Positions 16,210-24,418 of a DNA stretch of 43,227 bases are shown one piece after another. Position 1 is the stretch's first letter; every line of letters starts with the position of its first letter. The notes below the pieces were generated by a model. That model had not been told where the DNA came from. It saw only the letters and a list, made by a program, of their open reading frames with translations, and did no database searches. A program made the translations under genes and the position numbers. The DNA is from an uncultured Flavobacteriaceae bacterium (lineage in GTDB: Bacteria > Bacteroidota > Bacteroidia > Flavobacteriales > Flavobacteriaceae): assembly GCA_913048115.1 (NCBI GenBank), contig CAJWVI010000015.1, forward strand, positions 1-43,227, given 5' to 3'.

Positions 16210-16358
16210 TCCAGCGCATTTTTTGTAACCCACAAACGATACCCAAAGAGGGCCATTTGTATTTTAGAAACTTTAGCTAAATCTAGCCTTTTTTTTGTAA
16301 AGCTAGGAAGTACTGCTTTGTTAAATTTGGCTAGGGTTTTAAATATTGATTTTTTCAC
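16206..16358 (-). CDS. Small basic protein of 50 residues, conserved-looking
   Basis: A GTG at 16358 opens a frame of 50 codons ending in TAG at 16206-16208, overlapping the convergent apt stop. The sequence starts MKKSIFKTLAKFNKAVLPSF, continues with KKRLDLAKVSKIQMALFGYR and ends LWVTKNALD. It has about 10 Lys, 2 Arg, an amphipathic N-terminal helix and an aromatic C-terminal part. From memory, flavobacterial genomes contain very similar proteins of about 50 residues, some labelled SsrA-binding protein, but it shows none of the SmpB fold. The function is unknown. Its composition and compact size suggest an RNA or ribosome contact, as inference only. Confidence 0.7.
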   Translation of the reverse strand: MKKSIFKTLAKFNKAVLPSFTKKRLDLAKVSKIQMALFGYRLWVTKNALD

Positions 16359-16518
16359 GCTGTAAACATACAAAATAAAAAGAGCGCTTTGCCTACTAGT
16401 TTATTAGTTTTAGAAATTGACTTCCATTTTAAATTCTTTTTGGCTTTTTTTTAAATTTTCAGTTGTTTTTGTATTTCCGAAGTCTACTAAAGGGTAATTA
16501 TTTATCTTCGTAGCTTAT

Positions 16519-16526
16519 TATATTTG
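16519..16526 (+). promoter_or_regulatory. TAnnTTTG motif directly before the antiporter start
   Basis: TATATTTG ends one base before the ATG at 16528. If it is used, transcription would begin within a few bases of the start codon, giving a leaderless or nearly leaderless mRNA. No TTG at the usual distance supports it, so chance is possible. Confidence 0.3.
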
Positions 16527-16527
16527 T

Positions 16528-17478
16528 ATGAGTATATTGTTTGTTTTTCTTGGCTTTGCGCTATTGGTTGTTGGTGGAGATTTTTTGGTTCGAGCTGCTG
16601 TTGGTTTGTCTCTAAAGCTAAATATCTCTAAGATGATTATCGGGCTAACGGTCGTTTCTTTTGCAACATCTGCGCCAGAATTATTGGTAAGTGTTCAAGC
16701 CGCTATGGATGGCTTTAGCGATATTTCTTTAGGAAATGTAATAGGTTCTAATATTGCCAATATAGGTTTGGTCCTGGGGGTTACTGCTATTGTTTCACCA
16801 CTAACGATAGACAAAGACTTCTATAAATTTAATTGGCCGGTGATGATGTTGCTGTCTGTTGGTTTGTTTTTTATACTGCAGAGTGGTAATGAATTATCTA
16901 GTTTAGAGGGGCTTGCTTTAGTTGCCATATTAATTGTTTACTTAGCACTTTTAATTGGTAGAGCAAAGAGGTATCCTGCCAATAATAGCAATGATATTGT
17001 AGATGAAGCATTAGCTATTGTTTCTAATTTTAAAATAATTACGTGGTTGCTCATTGGCGGTGTTGCTCTTTATTTTGGTAGTGAGTGGCTGGTAGAGGGT
17101 GCTATAGGTATGGCTAAAACCCTAGGGGTTAGTGAGCGTATAATTTCTATAACAATTATAGCCGTTGGTACAAGTGTACCAGAATTAGCAGCTTCTGTGA
17201 TTGCTGCTTTAAAAAAGGAGAAAGCCTTGTCTTTAGGTACTTTAATTGGCTCCAATATTTTTAATATAGCCTCTGTCCTTGGTATTACTGCTATTATACA
17301 ACCCATAACTGTAAAGAGTCAAGAACTCTTTACCAATGATATTTGGTGGATGCTAGGATTTGCCTTAGTGCTTATTCCACTGGCTTTTTTGCCAAAGAAG
17401 TTTGAAATAGGCCGTATTAAAGGACTAATCTTAGTAGTAGCGTATTGCGTTTTTATTAGTTTGGCATTTATAGGATAA
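16528..17478 (+). CDS. Calcium/sodium antiporter (CaCA family, YrbG type)
   Basis: 316 residues with about ten transmembrane segments in two inverted halves. Each half carries the alpha-repeat signature: GLTVVSFATSAPELLVS (about 39-55) with GNVIGSNIANIGLVLG (70-85), and IIAVGTSVPELAAS with LGTLIGSNIFNIASVLG in the second half. The acidic residues in SAPE and SVPE are the expected cation ligands. It exchanges Ca2+ for Na+ or H+ across the inner membrane. It is a single gene converging on the LolD-like ATPase with 25 bases between stops. Confidence 0.94.
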   Translation: MSILFVFLGFALLVVGGDFLVRAAVGLSLKLNISKMIIGLTVVSFATSAPELLVSVQAAMDGFSDISLGNVIGSNIANIGLVLGVTAIVSPLTIDKDFYKFNWPVMMLLSVGLFFILQSGNELSSLEGLALVAILIVYLALLIGRAKRYPANNSNDIVDEALAIVSNFKIITWLLIGGVALYFGSEWLVEGAIGMAKTLGVSERIISITIIAVGTSVPELAASVIAALKKEKALSLGTLIGSNIFNIASVLGITAIIQPITVKSQELFTNDIWWMLGFALVLIPLAFLPKKFEIGRIKGLILVVAYCVFISLAFIG

Positions 17479-17503
17479 GCCAATTTGTTATTATTGCTGC
17501 TGC

Positions 17504-18193
17504 TTATGATTTTATTTTTTCATCACTTTCTACTAAACCATCACGAAGTCTAATTACTCGGTGTGCATGTTTTGCAACCTCCTCTTCATGGGTAACTAGT
17601 ATAACTGTATTTCCTTGTGCGTGTATGGCGTCAAATAGTGCCATAATTTCTAAGGATGTTTTGGTGTCTAAGTTTCCTGTTGGTTCATCTGCCAAAATAA
17701 TAGAAGGTTTATTTACCAAAGCTCTACCTACGGCTACGCGTTGCCTTTGACCTCCAGAGAGTTGGTTTGGTCTGTGATCCATACGGTCTGCTAGGCCTAC
17801 GTCTGTTAATACTTCTTGTGCGCGTTTTGTTCTTTGTGCTTTTGTAGCCCCTGCATACACCATAGGGAGTGCTACATTGTCTAATGCTGTGGTACGGGGT
17901 AGAAGGTTAAAGGTTTGAAATACAAACCCTATTTCTTTGTTGCGTATTTCTGCCAATTCATCATCACTCATGTTACTCACATCTTGGCCACTCAATAGGT
18001 AAGAACCTTCTGTAGGAGTATCTAGGCATCCAAGTAAGTTCATTAAGGTAGACTTTCCAGAACCTGACGGCCCCATTAGGGCAACATATTCTCCTTTTTC
18101 AATTTGAAGATCGATTCCTTTTAATACTTTAACTATTTCTTGTCCTAAAGGGAAATCTCTACGTATTGCTTTGATGTCTATAACTAAACCCAT
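17504..18193 (-). CDS. LolD/MacB-type ABC transporter ATPase, orphan
   Basis: 229 residues. Walker [10 protein letters not shown] (about 41-49), the Q-loop [10 protein letters not shown], signature [15 protein letters not shown], Walker [13 protein letters not shown] and the switch His in [13 protein letters not shown] are all intact. The sequence type matches ATPases that work with FtsX-like permeases, as in LolCDE lipoprotein release and MacAB export. No permease is encoded next to it, so the partner lies elsewhere and the lolD name would be only a guess. The gene is monocistronic here. A GCTATA-TT-TATAGC repeat lies upstream of its start. Confidence 0.92.
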   Translation of the reverse strand: MGLVIDIKAIRRDFPLGQEIVKVLKGIDLQIEKGEYVALMGPSGSGKSTLMNLLGCLDTPTEGSYLLSGQDVSNMSDDELAEIRNKEIGFVFQTFNLLPRTTALDNVALPMVYAGATKAQRTKRAQEVLTDVGLADRMDHRPNQLSGGQRQRVAVGRALVNKPSIILADEPTGNLDTKTSLEIMALFDAIHAQGNTVILVTHEEEVAKHAHRVIRLRDGLVESDEKIKS

Positions 18194-18333
18194 ATGTCTT
18201 GTTGCTTATGCTATAAATATAGCTGAAATTTTAGTAATGTTATTGCTGTACTTGCAGGTGTTTGTGTTAAAAATGGCACAATGTATATTTTGAAAATACG
18301 ATACATCAATAAGTCGCTAGGAGTTTAACTATG

Positions 18334-19005
18334 TTACAAGCGTAGTGTAAAATGTTGCTTTTCTTGTGTTGTTCTCAAAAAAGCCAATCCTATATAAAAT
18401 CCATCAATACTCACAGTTACTTTTGGATCTGCTATGATTTCTTGCCAAGCTTCTCTCACTGCTTTGTTATGATAAATGTCGTTAAAAATAAAGACACAGT
18501 TTTGATGTGCGTGAGGGAGTAGTTGCTTAAAGTAGGGCAGTATGTTATGTTTGCTTTGTGACCCTATATATACCAAATTAAACTTTTTTTTAAATTTTTG
18601 CACACTACAAAAGGCCTCAAAAGTACTTGTACTCTCTACTGTGTTTTTAAGTTGAAACGTGGTAAGAGTTTTTTTGGTATTATTTGTGTTTACACACTGT
18701 TCAATGCTTGTAAGGCCGCTATTTGGCTTCGCTAAGGATAGGGAAGTGCTTGCCTTACCACATGAGGTTTCTACCACTAGCATTTCTGTGGGGCTTAAAT
18801 AACCCGCTATTTTATAGAGTGTGTTGTCTCTTTTTTTTAAAATTCTTGTAGGTTGTTCCTTCTTGTGGGTAATTAATGCTTCAGCAATCGGCTGTTTTTT
18901 ATAGATACATTTGGCGAGCAGGTCATACACAAAAGGAGAGTGCACACCGTGTTGATTGGTTGATTTTAGTAAAAACGTAATATAAGATCTTATTTGATAC
19001 AGCAC
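18334..19005 (-). CDS. Rossmann-type methyltransferase-like protein with an eroded SAM motif
   Basis: 223 residues. The opening MLYQIRSYITFLLKSTNQHG and VHSPFVYDLLAKCIY are characteristic of a flavobacterial family annotated as class I SAM-dependent methyltransferase. The SAM-binding glycine-rich loop, normally like ELGTGLGIST, reads VVETSCGKASTSLSLA here (about 87-102), with weaker Gly content. The acidic end of the next strand is present (SIEQC). The later strand NLVYIGSQSKHN has Gly-Ser where family members usually have an Asp-Gly pair. It may have lost catalysis or be a fast-evolving member. It lies 10 bases after the ABC-F gene and is probably co-transcribed. Confidence 0.75.
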   Translation of the reverse strand: MLYQIRSYITFLLKSTNQHGVHSPFVYDLLAKCIYKKQPIAEALITHKKEQPTRILKKRDNTLYKIAGYLSPTEMLVVETSCGKASTSLSLAKPNSGLTSIEQCVNTNNTKKTLTTFQLKNTVESTSTFEAFCSVQKFKKKFNLVYIGSQSKHNILPYFKQLLPHAHQNCVFIFNDIYHNKAVREAWQEIIADPKVTVSIDGFYIGLAFLRTTQEKQHFTLRL

Positions 19006-19015
19006 AGTATTGTCT

Positions 19016-20884
19016 TTAGTCTTCTATTTTTTCAGATAACTCAAACCAGCGCATTTCTTTTTCCCCAAGGCTGTCAATCATGTTTTGCAATTTTTTAGAT
19101 TGTTTGTTTATTTCTTCATTGTCCCACTCCTCTGTCGCAAATTTTTGTTGAAGTTCGTCACGTTCGCGCTCTATCCTAGCAATGTCTTTTTCTAAACGGT
19201 TGTATTCTTTTTGTTGCTGGTAGCTTAGTTTGGTTGTTGTTTCTGTGGCTTTCCAGTTTTTCTTTTCTGTTTTTGGAGTGTCTTTATTTCTTTTTTCTGA
19301 AATTTTACTATCCTCATAGGTTCTAAAATCACTATAGTTTCCTGGAAAATCTAATACCTCACCACCACCTTGAAATACAAAAAGATGATCAACAACCTTG
19401 TCCATAAAGTATCGATCATGACTAACTACAATAAGGCATCCTGGAAAATCTAGTAAAAAGCTCTCAAGGACATTAAGGGTGACAATATCTAGATCATTGG
19501 TAGGTTCATCCAGAATAAGAAAGTTTGGATTTTGAATAAGCACCGTACACAAGTACAGTCTTTTTCGTTCTCCCCCACTAAGTTTGTCTACAAAATCATA
19601 TTGCTTTTTTCTGTCAAATAGAAAACGCTCTAAAAGGCCTTGCGCACTTATCTGACGTCCTTTTTTTAAGGGTATATAGTCACCAAATTCTCTAATAACA
19701 TCAATTACTTTTTGACCTTCCTTAATATTGATGCCTCGTTGGGTATAATATCCAAATTTTACGGTGTCTCCAATAACTACTTTACCAGAATCTGGTTGAA
19801 GTGATCCTGTGAGTATGTTTAAAAACGTAGATTTTCCTGTACCGTTTTTACCTATAATACCAATACGCTCGCCCCGCAAAAAATTATATTCAAAGCCATT
19901 AAACAGGGTATTGTTGTCATAACTCTTAGATATTTTATGAATTTCAACTACTTTGGTTCCTAGGCGCTCCATGTTGAGCTCCAATTGTACCTCATGGTCG
20001 TTGCGTCGTTGGTGAGCCTTATCTTTAATTTCACTAAAATCATCGATTCTAGATTTACTCTTTGTGGTACGTGCTTTGGGTTGACGACGCATCCATTCTA
20101 ACTCTTTTTTGTAGAGTTGTTTTGCTTTGCCAGTTTCTGTGGTTTGTGTTTCTATTCTCGCGTCTCTTTTGTCAAGATAATAACTGTAGTTTCCTTTATA
20201 GCTGTATAGGTTTCCTTCATCAAGCTCTACAATTTCATTGCAAACACGTTCTAAGAAATAGCGGTCGTGGGTAACCATAAATAAGGTGAAATTCTCTTTG
20301 GCGAATAATGCCTCTAGCCATTCAATCATCTCAAGGTCTAAGTGGTTGGTTGGCTCATCCATAACCAATAAGTCTGGCTGGGTAAGTAACGCATTGGCAA
20401 GGGCAAGTCTCTTTTTTTGTCCTCCACTTAAATCTCCTACTTTTTTATCAAGGTTCTCTAACTTTAACTTAAAGAGAATTTGTTTGTATCGTGTTTCAAA
20501 ATCCCAGGCACTATAGGCATCCATAGCATCAAAAGCCGCTTGGTAGTTTTCTGTTTCTTCTGGTTTTAGAATTGCCTTTTCATAAGAGTCAATAACCGCT
20601 AGGATAGGATTATCACTCGCGAAAATGGTTTGCTCTATAGAAAGACTTGTGTCCAAATTAGGTTCTTGAGATAGAAATGCTACTTTCAAGTTTTTTCTAT
20701 ACACCACAGATCCCTCATCTGGAGTATCTAGGCCAGAAAGAATGTTGAGTAGCGATGTTTTTCCGGTACCATTTTTGGCCACAAAGCCTATTTTTTGTCC
20801 TTGGTTTATACCAAAAGAGATATCCTTAAATAAGATACGTTCTCCGTATGATTTTGCAACATGTTCGACAGAAAGGTAATTCAC
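19016..20884 (-). CDS. ABC-F family ATPase (Uup-like)
   Basis: About 622 residues with two ABC ATPase domains and no membrane segments. Domain 1 has Walker A AKNGTGKTS, signature LSGGQKKRLALANAL and Walker B LVMDEPTNHLD. Domain 2 has GKNGTGKST, LSGGERKRLYLCTVL and LILDEPTNDLD. An inter-domain arm follows the first ATPase (RRQPKARTTKSKSR), and a C-terminal coiled-coil (EYNRLEKDIARIERERDELQ) is of the Uup type. ABC-F proteins act on ribosomes, and Uup also has links to DNA transactions. An ATG at 20932 would add 16 residues. I prefer the GTG at 20884 because homologues start at NYLSVE and the extra stretch looks like AT-rich leader. Confidence 0.9.
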   Translation of the reverse strand: MNYLSVEHVAKSYGERILFKDISFGINQGQKIGFVAKNGTGKTSLLNILSGLDTPDEGSVVYRKNLKVAFLSQEPNLDTSLSIEQTIFASDNPILAVIDSYEKAILKPEETENYQAAFDAMDAYSAWDFETRYKQILFKLKLENLDKKVGDLSGGQKKRLALANALLTQPDLLVMDEPTNHLDLEMIEWLEALFAKENFTLFMVTHDRYFLERVCNEIVELDEGNLYSYKGNYSYYLDKRDARIETQTTETGKAKQLYKKELEWMRRQPKARTTKSKSRIDDFSEIKDKAHQRRNDHEVQLELNMERLGTKVVEIHKISKSYDNNTLFNGFEYNFLRGERIGIIGKNGTGKSTFLNILTGSLQPDSGKVVIGDTVKFGYYTQRGINIKEGQKVIDVIREFGDYIPLKKGRQISAQGLLERFLFDRKKQYDFVDKLSGGERKRLYLCTVLIQNPNFLILDEPTNDLDIVTLNVLESFLLDFPGCLIVVSHDRYFMDKVVDHLFVFQGGGEVLDFPGNYSDFRTYEDSKISEKRNKDTPKTEKKNWKATETTTKLSYQQQKEYNRLEKDIARIERERDELQQKFATEEWDNEEINKQSKKLQNMIDSLGEKEMRWFELSEKIED

Positions 20885-21106
20885 AGTTTGTTTTTTTTGC
20901 AAATTAAAGGGTTTTAGATTACTTAAAATCAAATATATTTTATAATTGCTCTAGCTGTCTTAAGTTTATGTGGTGATGGTGTATTTTAGAGATAGAATAT
21001 CCTTAAAAAGAGACTCTCAATAAAAAGCATACTTCTATGTTTTGCTATTACAATGGTATGAATACTTGTTATTTGATCCTATTGTTTATAAAGCCTTGCC
21101 TTTGCT

Positions 21107-22285
21107 TTAATCTTTCAGATATCTAGCTAGATAGAAATACCTTATAAACAAGGCTATTAAAAGTGGCAGCAGCGCGGGAGCAAACACTTGAACACCCGTA
21201 CTCCAGTGTAGCGTGAGTAATGCTAGTGTGATAATTAAAAAGAACACATACCTGCGTAGCCATTTTTTTGGTGCGCTGCTCCAAATAAGCGAACAGAAAA
21301 ATAGATTGAGTGGAAAGCCCCAAAGGATATTATAATTATTTGCAGTGGCAGTATGATCTGTTCCAAGCCAGAGTACTAAGAGCAACATACCTACAACACC
21401 AGTTACTAAAAATATTAGGCCATCTAGCCATCTGCTGCGTTTTTGAACTTTACTGTCTTTTACCGTAATATACACAATGCTTATGCCTATTAACAAGAAA
21501 ACAAAAAATGGACTCAAGAAGAAATTAGTTTTTTTGTTTCTGCTTCCAGCTTCATTGAGTGTTGTTGTTTGTTTTAATAATGCTGTAGTTTTACCATTTT
21601 TAGTAAGGGTAGCTGTCTTTAAACTGTCAAAGGTGTAGTCTGGTAAAAATTGATGTTCCCAAGGAGTGGCAGTCCTGTCTATAACTGCGCCTAAGGCAAT
21701 ATCTATCCCCAAGCTACCCCAAGAGTTCCAGTCTAGTCGTTGCCGTATGAGTTGCCTAAAGGTGAACCACCTAGGTGCGTATGCATCATCTTTATAGGCT
21801 AGTTTATCTCCTAAGTTTGCAACCAATACATCACGTATTCTAGTAGCACAATTATCAAAGAAAAAATCATATTGATAAGCTCTGTTTTGAGGCTGTGCGT
21901 TGTTTAATAAATAGTCAAAAATAGTCACTTTTTCACCATAGCTTAAATCGAGTATTTGCTCTTTAACCCAGCGCTTCTCGGCGATATAGTTTTTAAGAAA
22001 ACTTTTGTAGGGTCTTACAGATAAGGCATAAGGCAATTGCCCTCTACCAAACTTTAAGTAAAAATTGGGTGTTGTAAAATCAAATGTTCCATAGTTAAAG
22101 GCCAAGTCCTTCCCATTACTAGGGTCAGAGACTCTAATGGCGTTATGACCAAAAGAATCGTAGAGTTCATCTCCAGGGCCTATGGTGATGATGCTTATTT
22201 GGGCATCTTCAGCAAGGGTGTTTATTTGTGTTTGACCTACAAAATAAGAAAGTAGTAATACTAAGGTGACGAACGATTTATACAC
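21107..22285 (-). CDS. lnb: Probable lipoprotein N-acyltransferase (Lnb, DUF4105 family)
   Basis: 392 residues. A signal peptide (1-19, ending FVGQTQ) precedes a periplasmic DUF4105 domain (about 25-240) with SFGHNAIRV (His47) and FFDNCATRIRDVL (Cys146). A membrane part follows, with about five hydrophobic segments between 255 and 390. Lnb is the enzyme recently reported in Bacteroides to add the third acyl chain to lipoproteins in a phylum that lacks a classical Lnt. The conserved His and Cys fit a thiol acyl-transfer mechanism. It lies 18 bases after the PorV/PorQ-like gene and is very likely in one operon with it. The assignment rests on family recall and motif. Confidence 0.8.
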   Translation of the reverse strand: MYKSFVTLVLLLSYFVGQTQINTLAEDAQISIITIGPGDELYDSFGHNAIRVSDPSNGKDLAFNYGTFDFTTPNFYLKFGRGQLPYALSVRPYKSFLKNYIAEKRWVKEQILDLSYGEKVTIFDYLLNNAQPQNRAYQYDFFFDNCATRIRDVLVANLGDKLAYKDDAYAPRWFTFRQLIRQRLDWNSWGSLGIDIALGAVIDRTATPWEHQFLPDYTFDSLKTATLTKNGKTTALLKQTTTLNEAGSRNKKTNFFLSPFFVFLLIGISIVYITVKDSKVQKRSRWLDGLIFLVTGVVGMLLLVLWLGTDHTATANNYNILWGFPLNLFFCSLIWSSAPKKWLRRYVFFLIITLALLTLHWSTGVQVFAPALLPLLIALFIRYFYLARYLKD

Positions 22286-22303
22286 GCAGTAAAATTTCAG
22301 AAG

Positions 22304-23392
22304 TTAATTTTTAAAGATACTCAAATCCAATTTTAAAGAAAATACATTGCTGTATAATGCTGCACTTTGATCTCCAATATCTGTTAAAGCATAATCAATT
22401 TGGATTCCCTTATAGGCAAAGCCCACGCCAATGTTTGGTTGAAACCCTGTTGACTCTAGACCATCTAGTTGTTGTATGGTCTGGAAGTTACCCATACCAC
22501 CACGCAAATATATCATGTCTATGTACCCAAATTCAAAACCAAAAGATGGCGTAATGCTTACAGAAGAGCTTGAAATAAGGTCGTTAGTTTGTGTAAAGCG
22601 CACATTGAGGTCAATCTCAGTTAGAAATGAAAAGTCATGGTGGTAGATAAATCTTCGCGCCACACCCATTTGTAATTTTGGAATAGTGATCTCTGTAGTT
22701 TCTGGTAATTCTTGGTTTTGGCCATCTACAGCTCCCTGAATTTCAGAAAACTTTTCCTGGTCGATAGACCAAGCATTGAAGCTAGTTGTAATGTCTCTAG
22801 CCATTAATCCAACCTGCCATTTTTTACTTTTAAATTGTATTGCTGCATCAAAACCAAAGCCCCAAGAGGAAGCAAAGTCTCCAATAATTCGACGTACTAC
22901 TTTTGCATTTACCCCTACATTTAATCCATCTAGAGGTAATCTTTTAGCATAACTTACAGTAAAGGCATAGTCTGCCGTGGAAAATAAACTAATACGATCA
23001 TAATTAATTTGTCCTTGATTGTCTATAAGTTGGGTGGTGTTTAAAATATCATCTACGCCAAACCTAATAATAGATAAGCCAATTGCGCTTTCATTGTCTA
23101 ATGGCATAGCAAAGGCAGCATAATCATAATTAGCTATATTGGCAAAGTATGACGCATGCATTAGGGACAGCTCGCTAGTTTCAATATCTACTAGCCCTGC
23201 AGGATTCCAGTAGCTAGCGTTTACGTCATTAGTGGATGCTACCACGGCATTAGCCATGCCAAAGGCGCCTGCGTCTACACCAATGTTTAAAAACTCATTA
23301 GAGTATTTACGCACCGTTTGGGCAGAGAGTAATGAAGATACTAGCAGTATGCAAACAAGCAATGTTTTTTTCAATGTATTGTTTTTGTGCAA
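22304..23392 (-). CDS. PorV/PorQ-like outer-membrane beta-barrel
   Basis: 362 residues. A signal peptide (1-25, cleaved after LLSA) is followed by GVDAGAFGMANAVVASTNDV and NASYWNPAGL, the hallmark of the PorV/PorQ family related to FadL barrels. Many alternating hydrophobic strands with Gly and aromatic residues follow, for example AFAMPLDNESAIGLSIIRFG and FGFEFGYIDMIYLRGGMG. PorV and PorQ are part of the T9SS outer-membrane complex that handles the C-terminal signal, but the family has several paralogues per genome. This one is not closely enough recognised to be called PorV. It is co-oriented with the Lnb-like gene. Confidence 0.85.
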   Translation of the reverse strand: MHKNNTLKKTLLVCILLVSSLLSAQTVRKYSNEFLNIGVDAGAFGMANAVVASTNDVNASYWNPAGLVDIETSELSLMHASYFANIANYDYAAFAMPLDNESAIGLSIIRFGVDDILNTTQLIDNQGQINYDRISLFSTADYAFTVSYAKRLPLDGLNVGVNAKVVRRIIGDFASSWGFGFDAAIQFKSKKWQVGLMARDITTSFNAWSIDQEKFSEIQGAVDGQNQELPETTEITIPKLQMGVARRFIYHHDFSFLTEIDLNVRFTQTNDLISSSSVSITPSFGFEFGYIDMIYLRGGMGNFQTIQQLDGLESTGFQPNIGVGFAYKGIQIDYALTDIGDQSAALYSNVFSLKLDLSIFKN

Positions 23393-23481
23393 TTATGGTT
23401 TTTTACTTACTCTAATAAACTGTTATTTTGGTAACATATTGTACCTATGTGGAGCTAGAGATAAATACTTTGCTACTTTTA

Positions 23482-23489
23482 CAAAAGTA
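23482..23489 (-). promoter_or_regulatory. Possible promoter of the PorV/PorQ-like gene, inside a palindrome
   Basis: Read on the minus strand it is TACTTTTG, a TAnnTTTG match about 90 bases before the ATG at 23392. It forms the right arm of a near-palindrome, TACTTTT-AC-AAAAGTA, at 23474-23489, which could also be an operator. No TTG is seen at the -33 distance. Confidence 0.35.
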
Positions 23490-23581
23490 CTACGTAAATT
23501 TTCATTCGTGAAACTATTTTAGTAGTATTGAACTCTCTATTTGCGTACTAGTAAGGTGTCAAAATTGAAAAACTAAGCACA

Positions 23582-23610
23582 TTGTCACATAAATAAAGAC
23601 AGTATCTTTG
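23582..23610 (+). promoter_or_regulatory. Promoter of pssA
   Basis: A TTG at 23582-23584 is followed after 18 bases by TATCTTTG at 23603-23610, an exact TAnnTTTG. Initiation near 23616 leaves a leader of about 35 bases before the ATG. Confidence 0.6.
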
Positions 23611-23650
23611 AATCTTTGAAAGGTTCTAACCCATTAAATCAATACTTCTA

Positions 23651-24394
23651 ATGATCAAGCAAATACCTAATATCATTACCTCCTTGAATTTGTTATGTGG
23701 CTGTGTGGCTATTTTGTTTGCAGTTTCTGGCGATTTGGTTTCTGCCTCTTTTTTTGCTTTTGTAGGTATATTTTTCGATTTTTTTGATGGTCTTGCGGCG
23801 AGACTACTTAATGCTCAAAGCCAAGTAGGGTTGGAGCTAGATAGTCTAGCAGATGTTGTAACTAGCGGAGTGGTTCCCGGTATTGTTATGGTGCAGTTAC
23901 TTAGTGAGGCTTTTACGGGACATACTTTAGATATCACTACTGTATTTTCTTATGATGGTTGGAATAACGCTATGATGAGGTATCTGCCGTTTATAGGCCT
24001 GTTTGTTACGGTAGCTTCTGCTTATAGATTGGCAAAGTTTAATGTTGATACCAGACAGAGTTCTAGCTTTATTGGATTGCCAACCCCTGCCAACACACTT
24101 TTAATTTTAAGTTTGCCTTTAATTTTAACTTTTCAAGAATCTCAAGAACTTACAGCATTAATTTTAACACCTTGGTTTTTGATATCTCTTACACTTTTAA
24201 GTTGTGTGATGTTAAATGCTGAGATACCTCTTTTTGCTTTAAAGTTTAAAACATGGGATTTTAAAACCAATGCTAAGCGCTATATTTTCTTGTTAGCCAG
24301 TATTATATCTTTGGTGTTGCTTAAGTTTATAGCAATACCTTTAAGTATCCTTTTGTATATTTTGATTTCGGTTTTTTGGAAAGATAAGCGCTAA
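23651..24394 (+). CDS. pssA: CDP-diacylglycerol-serine O-phosphatidyltransferase
   Basis: Makes phosphatidylserine, the precursor of phosphatidylethanolamine, in the inner membrane. The 247 residues contain the CDP-alcohol phosphotransferase signature with all key residues: Asp43, Asp46-Gly47, Ala50-Arg51, Gly60, Asp64 and Asp68. The opening KQIPNIITSLNLLCGCVAI and about eight hydrophobic segments match type II PssA. It converges on lptB with 24 bases between stops and no clear terminator. A phosphatidylserine decarboxylase is not seen in the window. Confidence 0.95.
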   Translation: MIKQIPNIITSLNLLCGCVAILFAVSGDLVSASFFAFVGIFFDFFDGLAARLLNAQSQVGLELDSLADVVTSGVVPGIVMVQLLSEAFTGHTLDITTVFSYDGWNNAMMRYLPFIGLFVTVASAYRLAKFNVDTRQSSSFIGLPTPANTLLILSLPLILTFQESQELTALILTPWFLISLTLLSCVMLNAEIPLFALKFKTWDFKTNAKRYIFLLASIISLVLLKFIAIPLSILLYILISVFWKDKR

Positions 24395-24418
24395 GTAGCA
24401 AGCTCTTTAGATACCCTA

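Noticed and set aside
16206-16358. The 50-residue protein as genuine SmpB
   Set aside because: SmpB has about 150 residues and a beta-barrel with known motifs. None is seen, so that label is not used.
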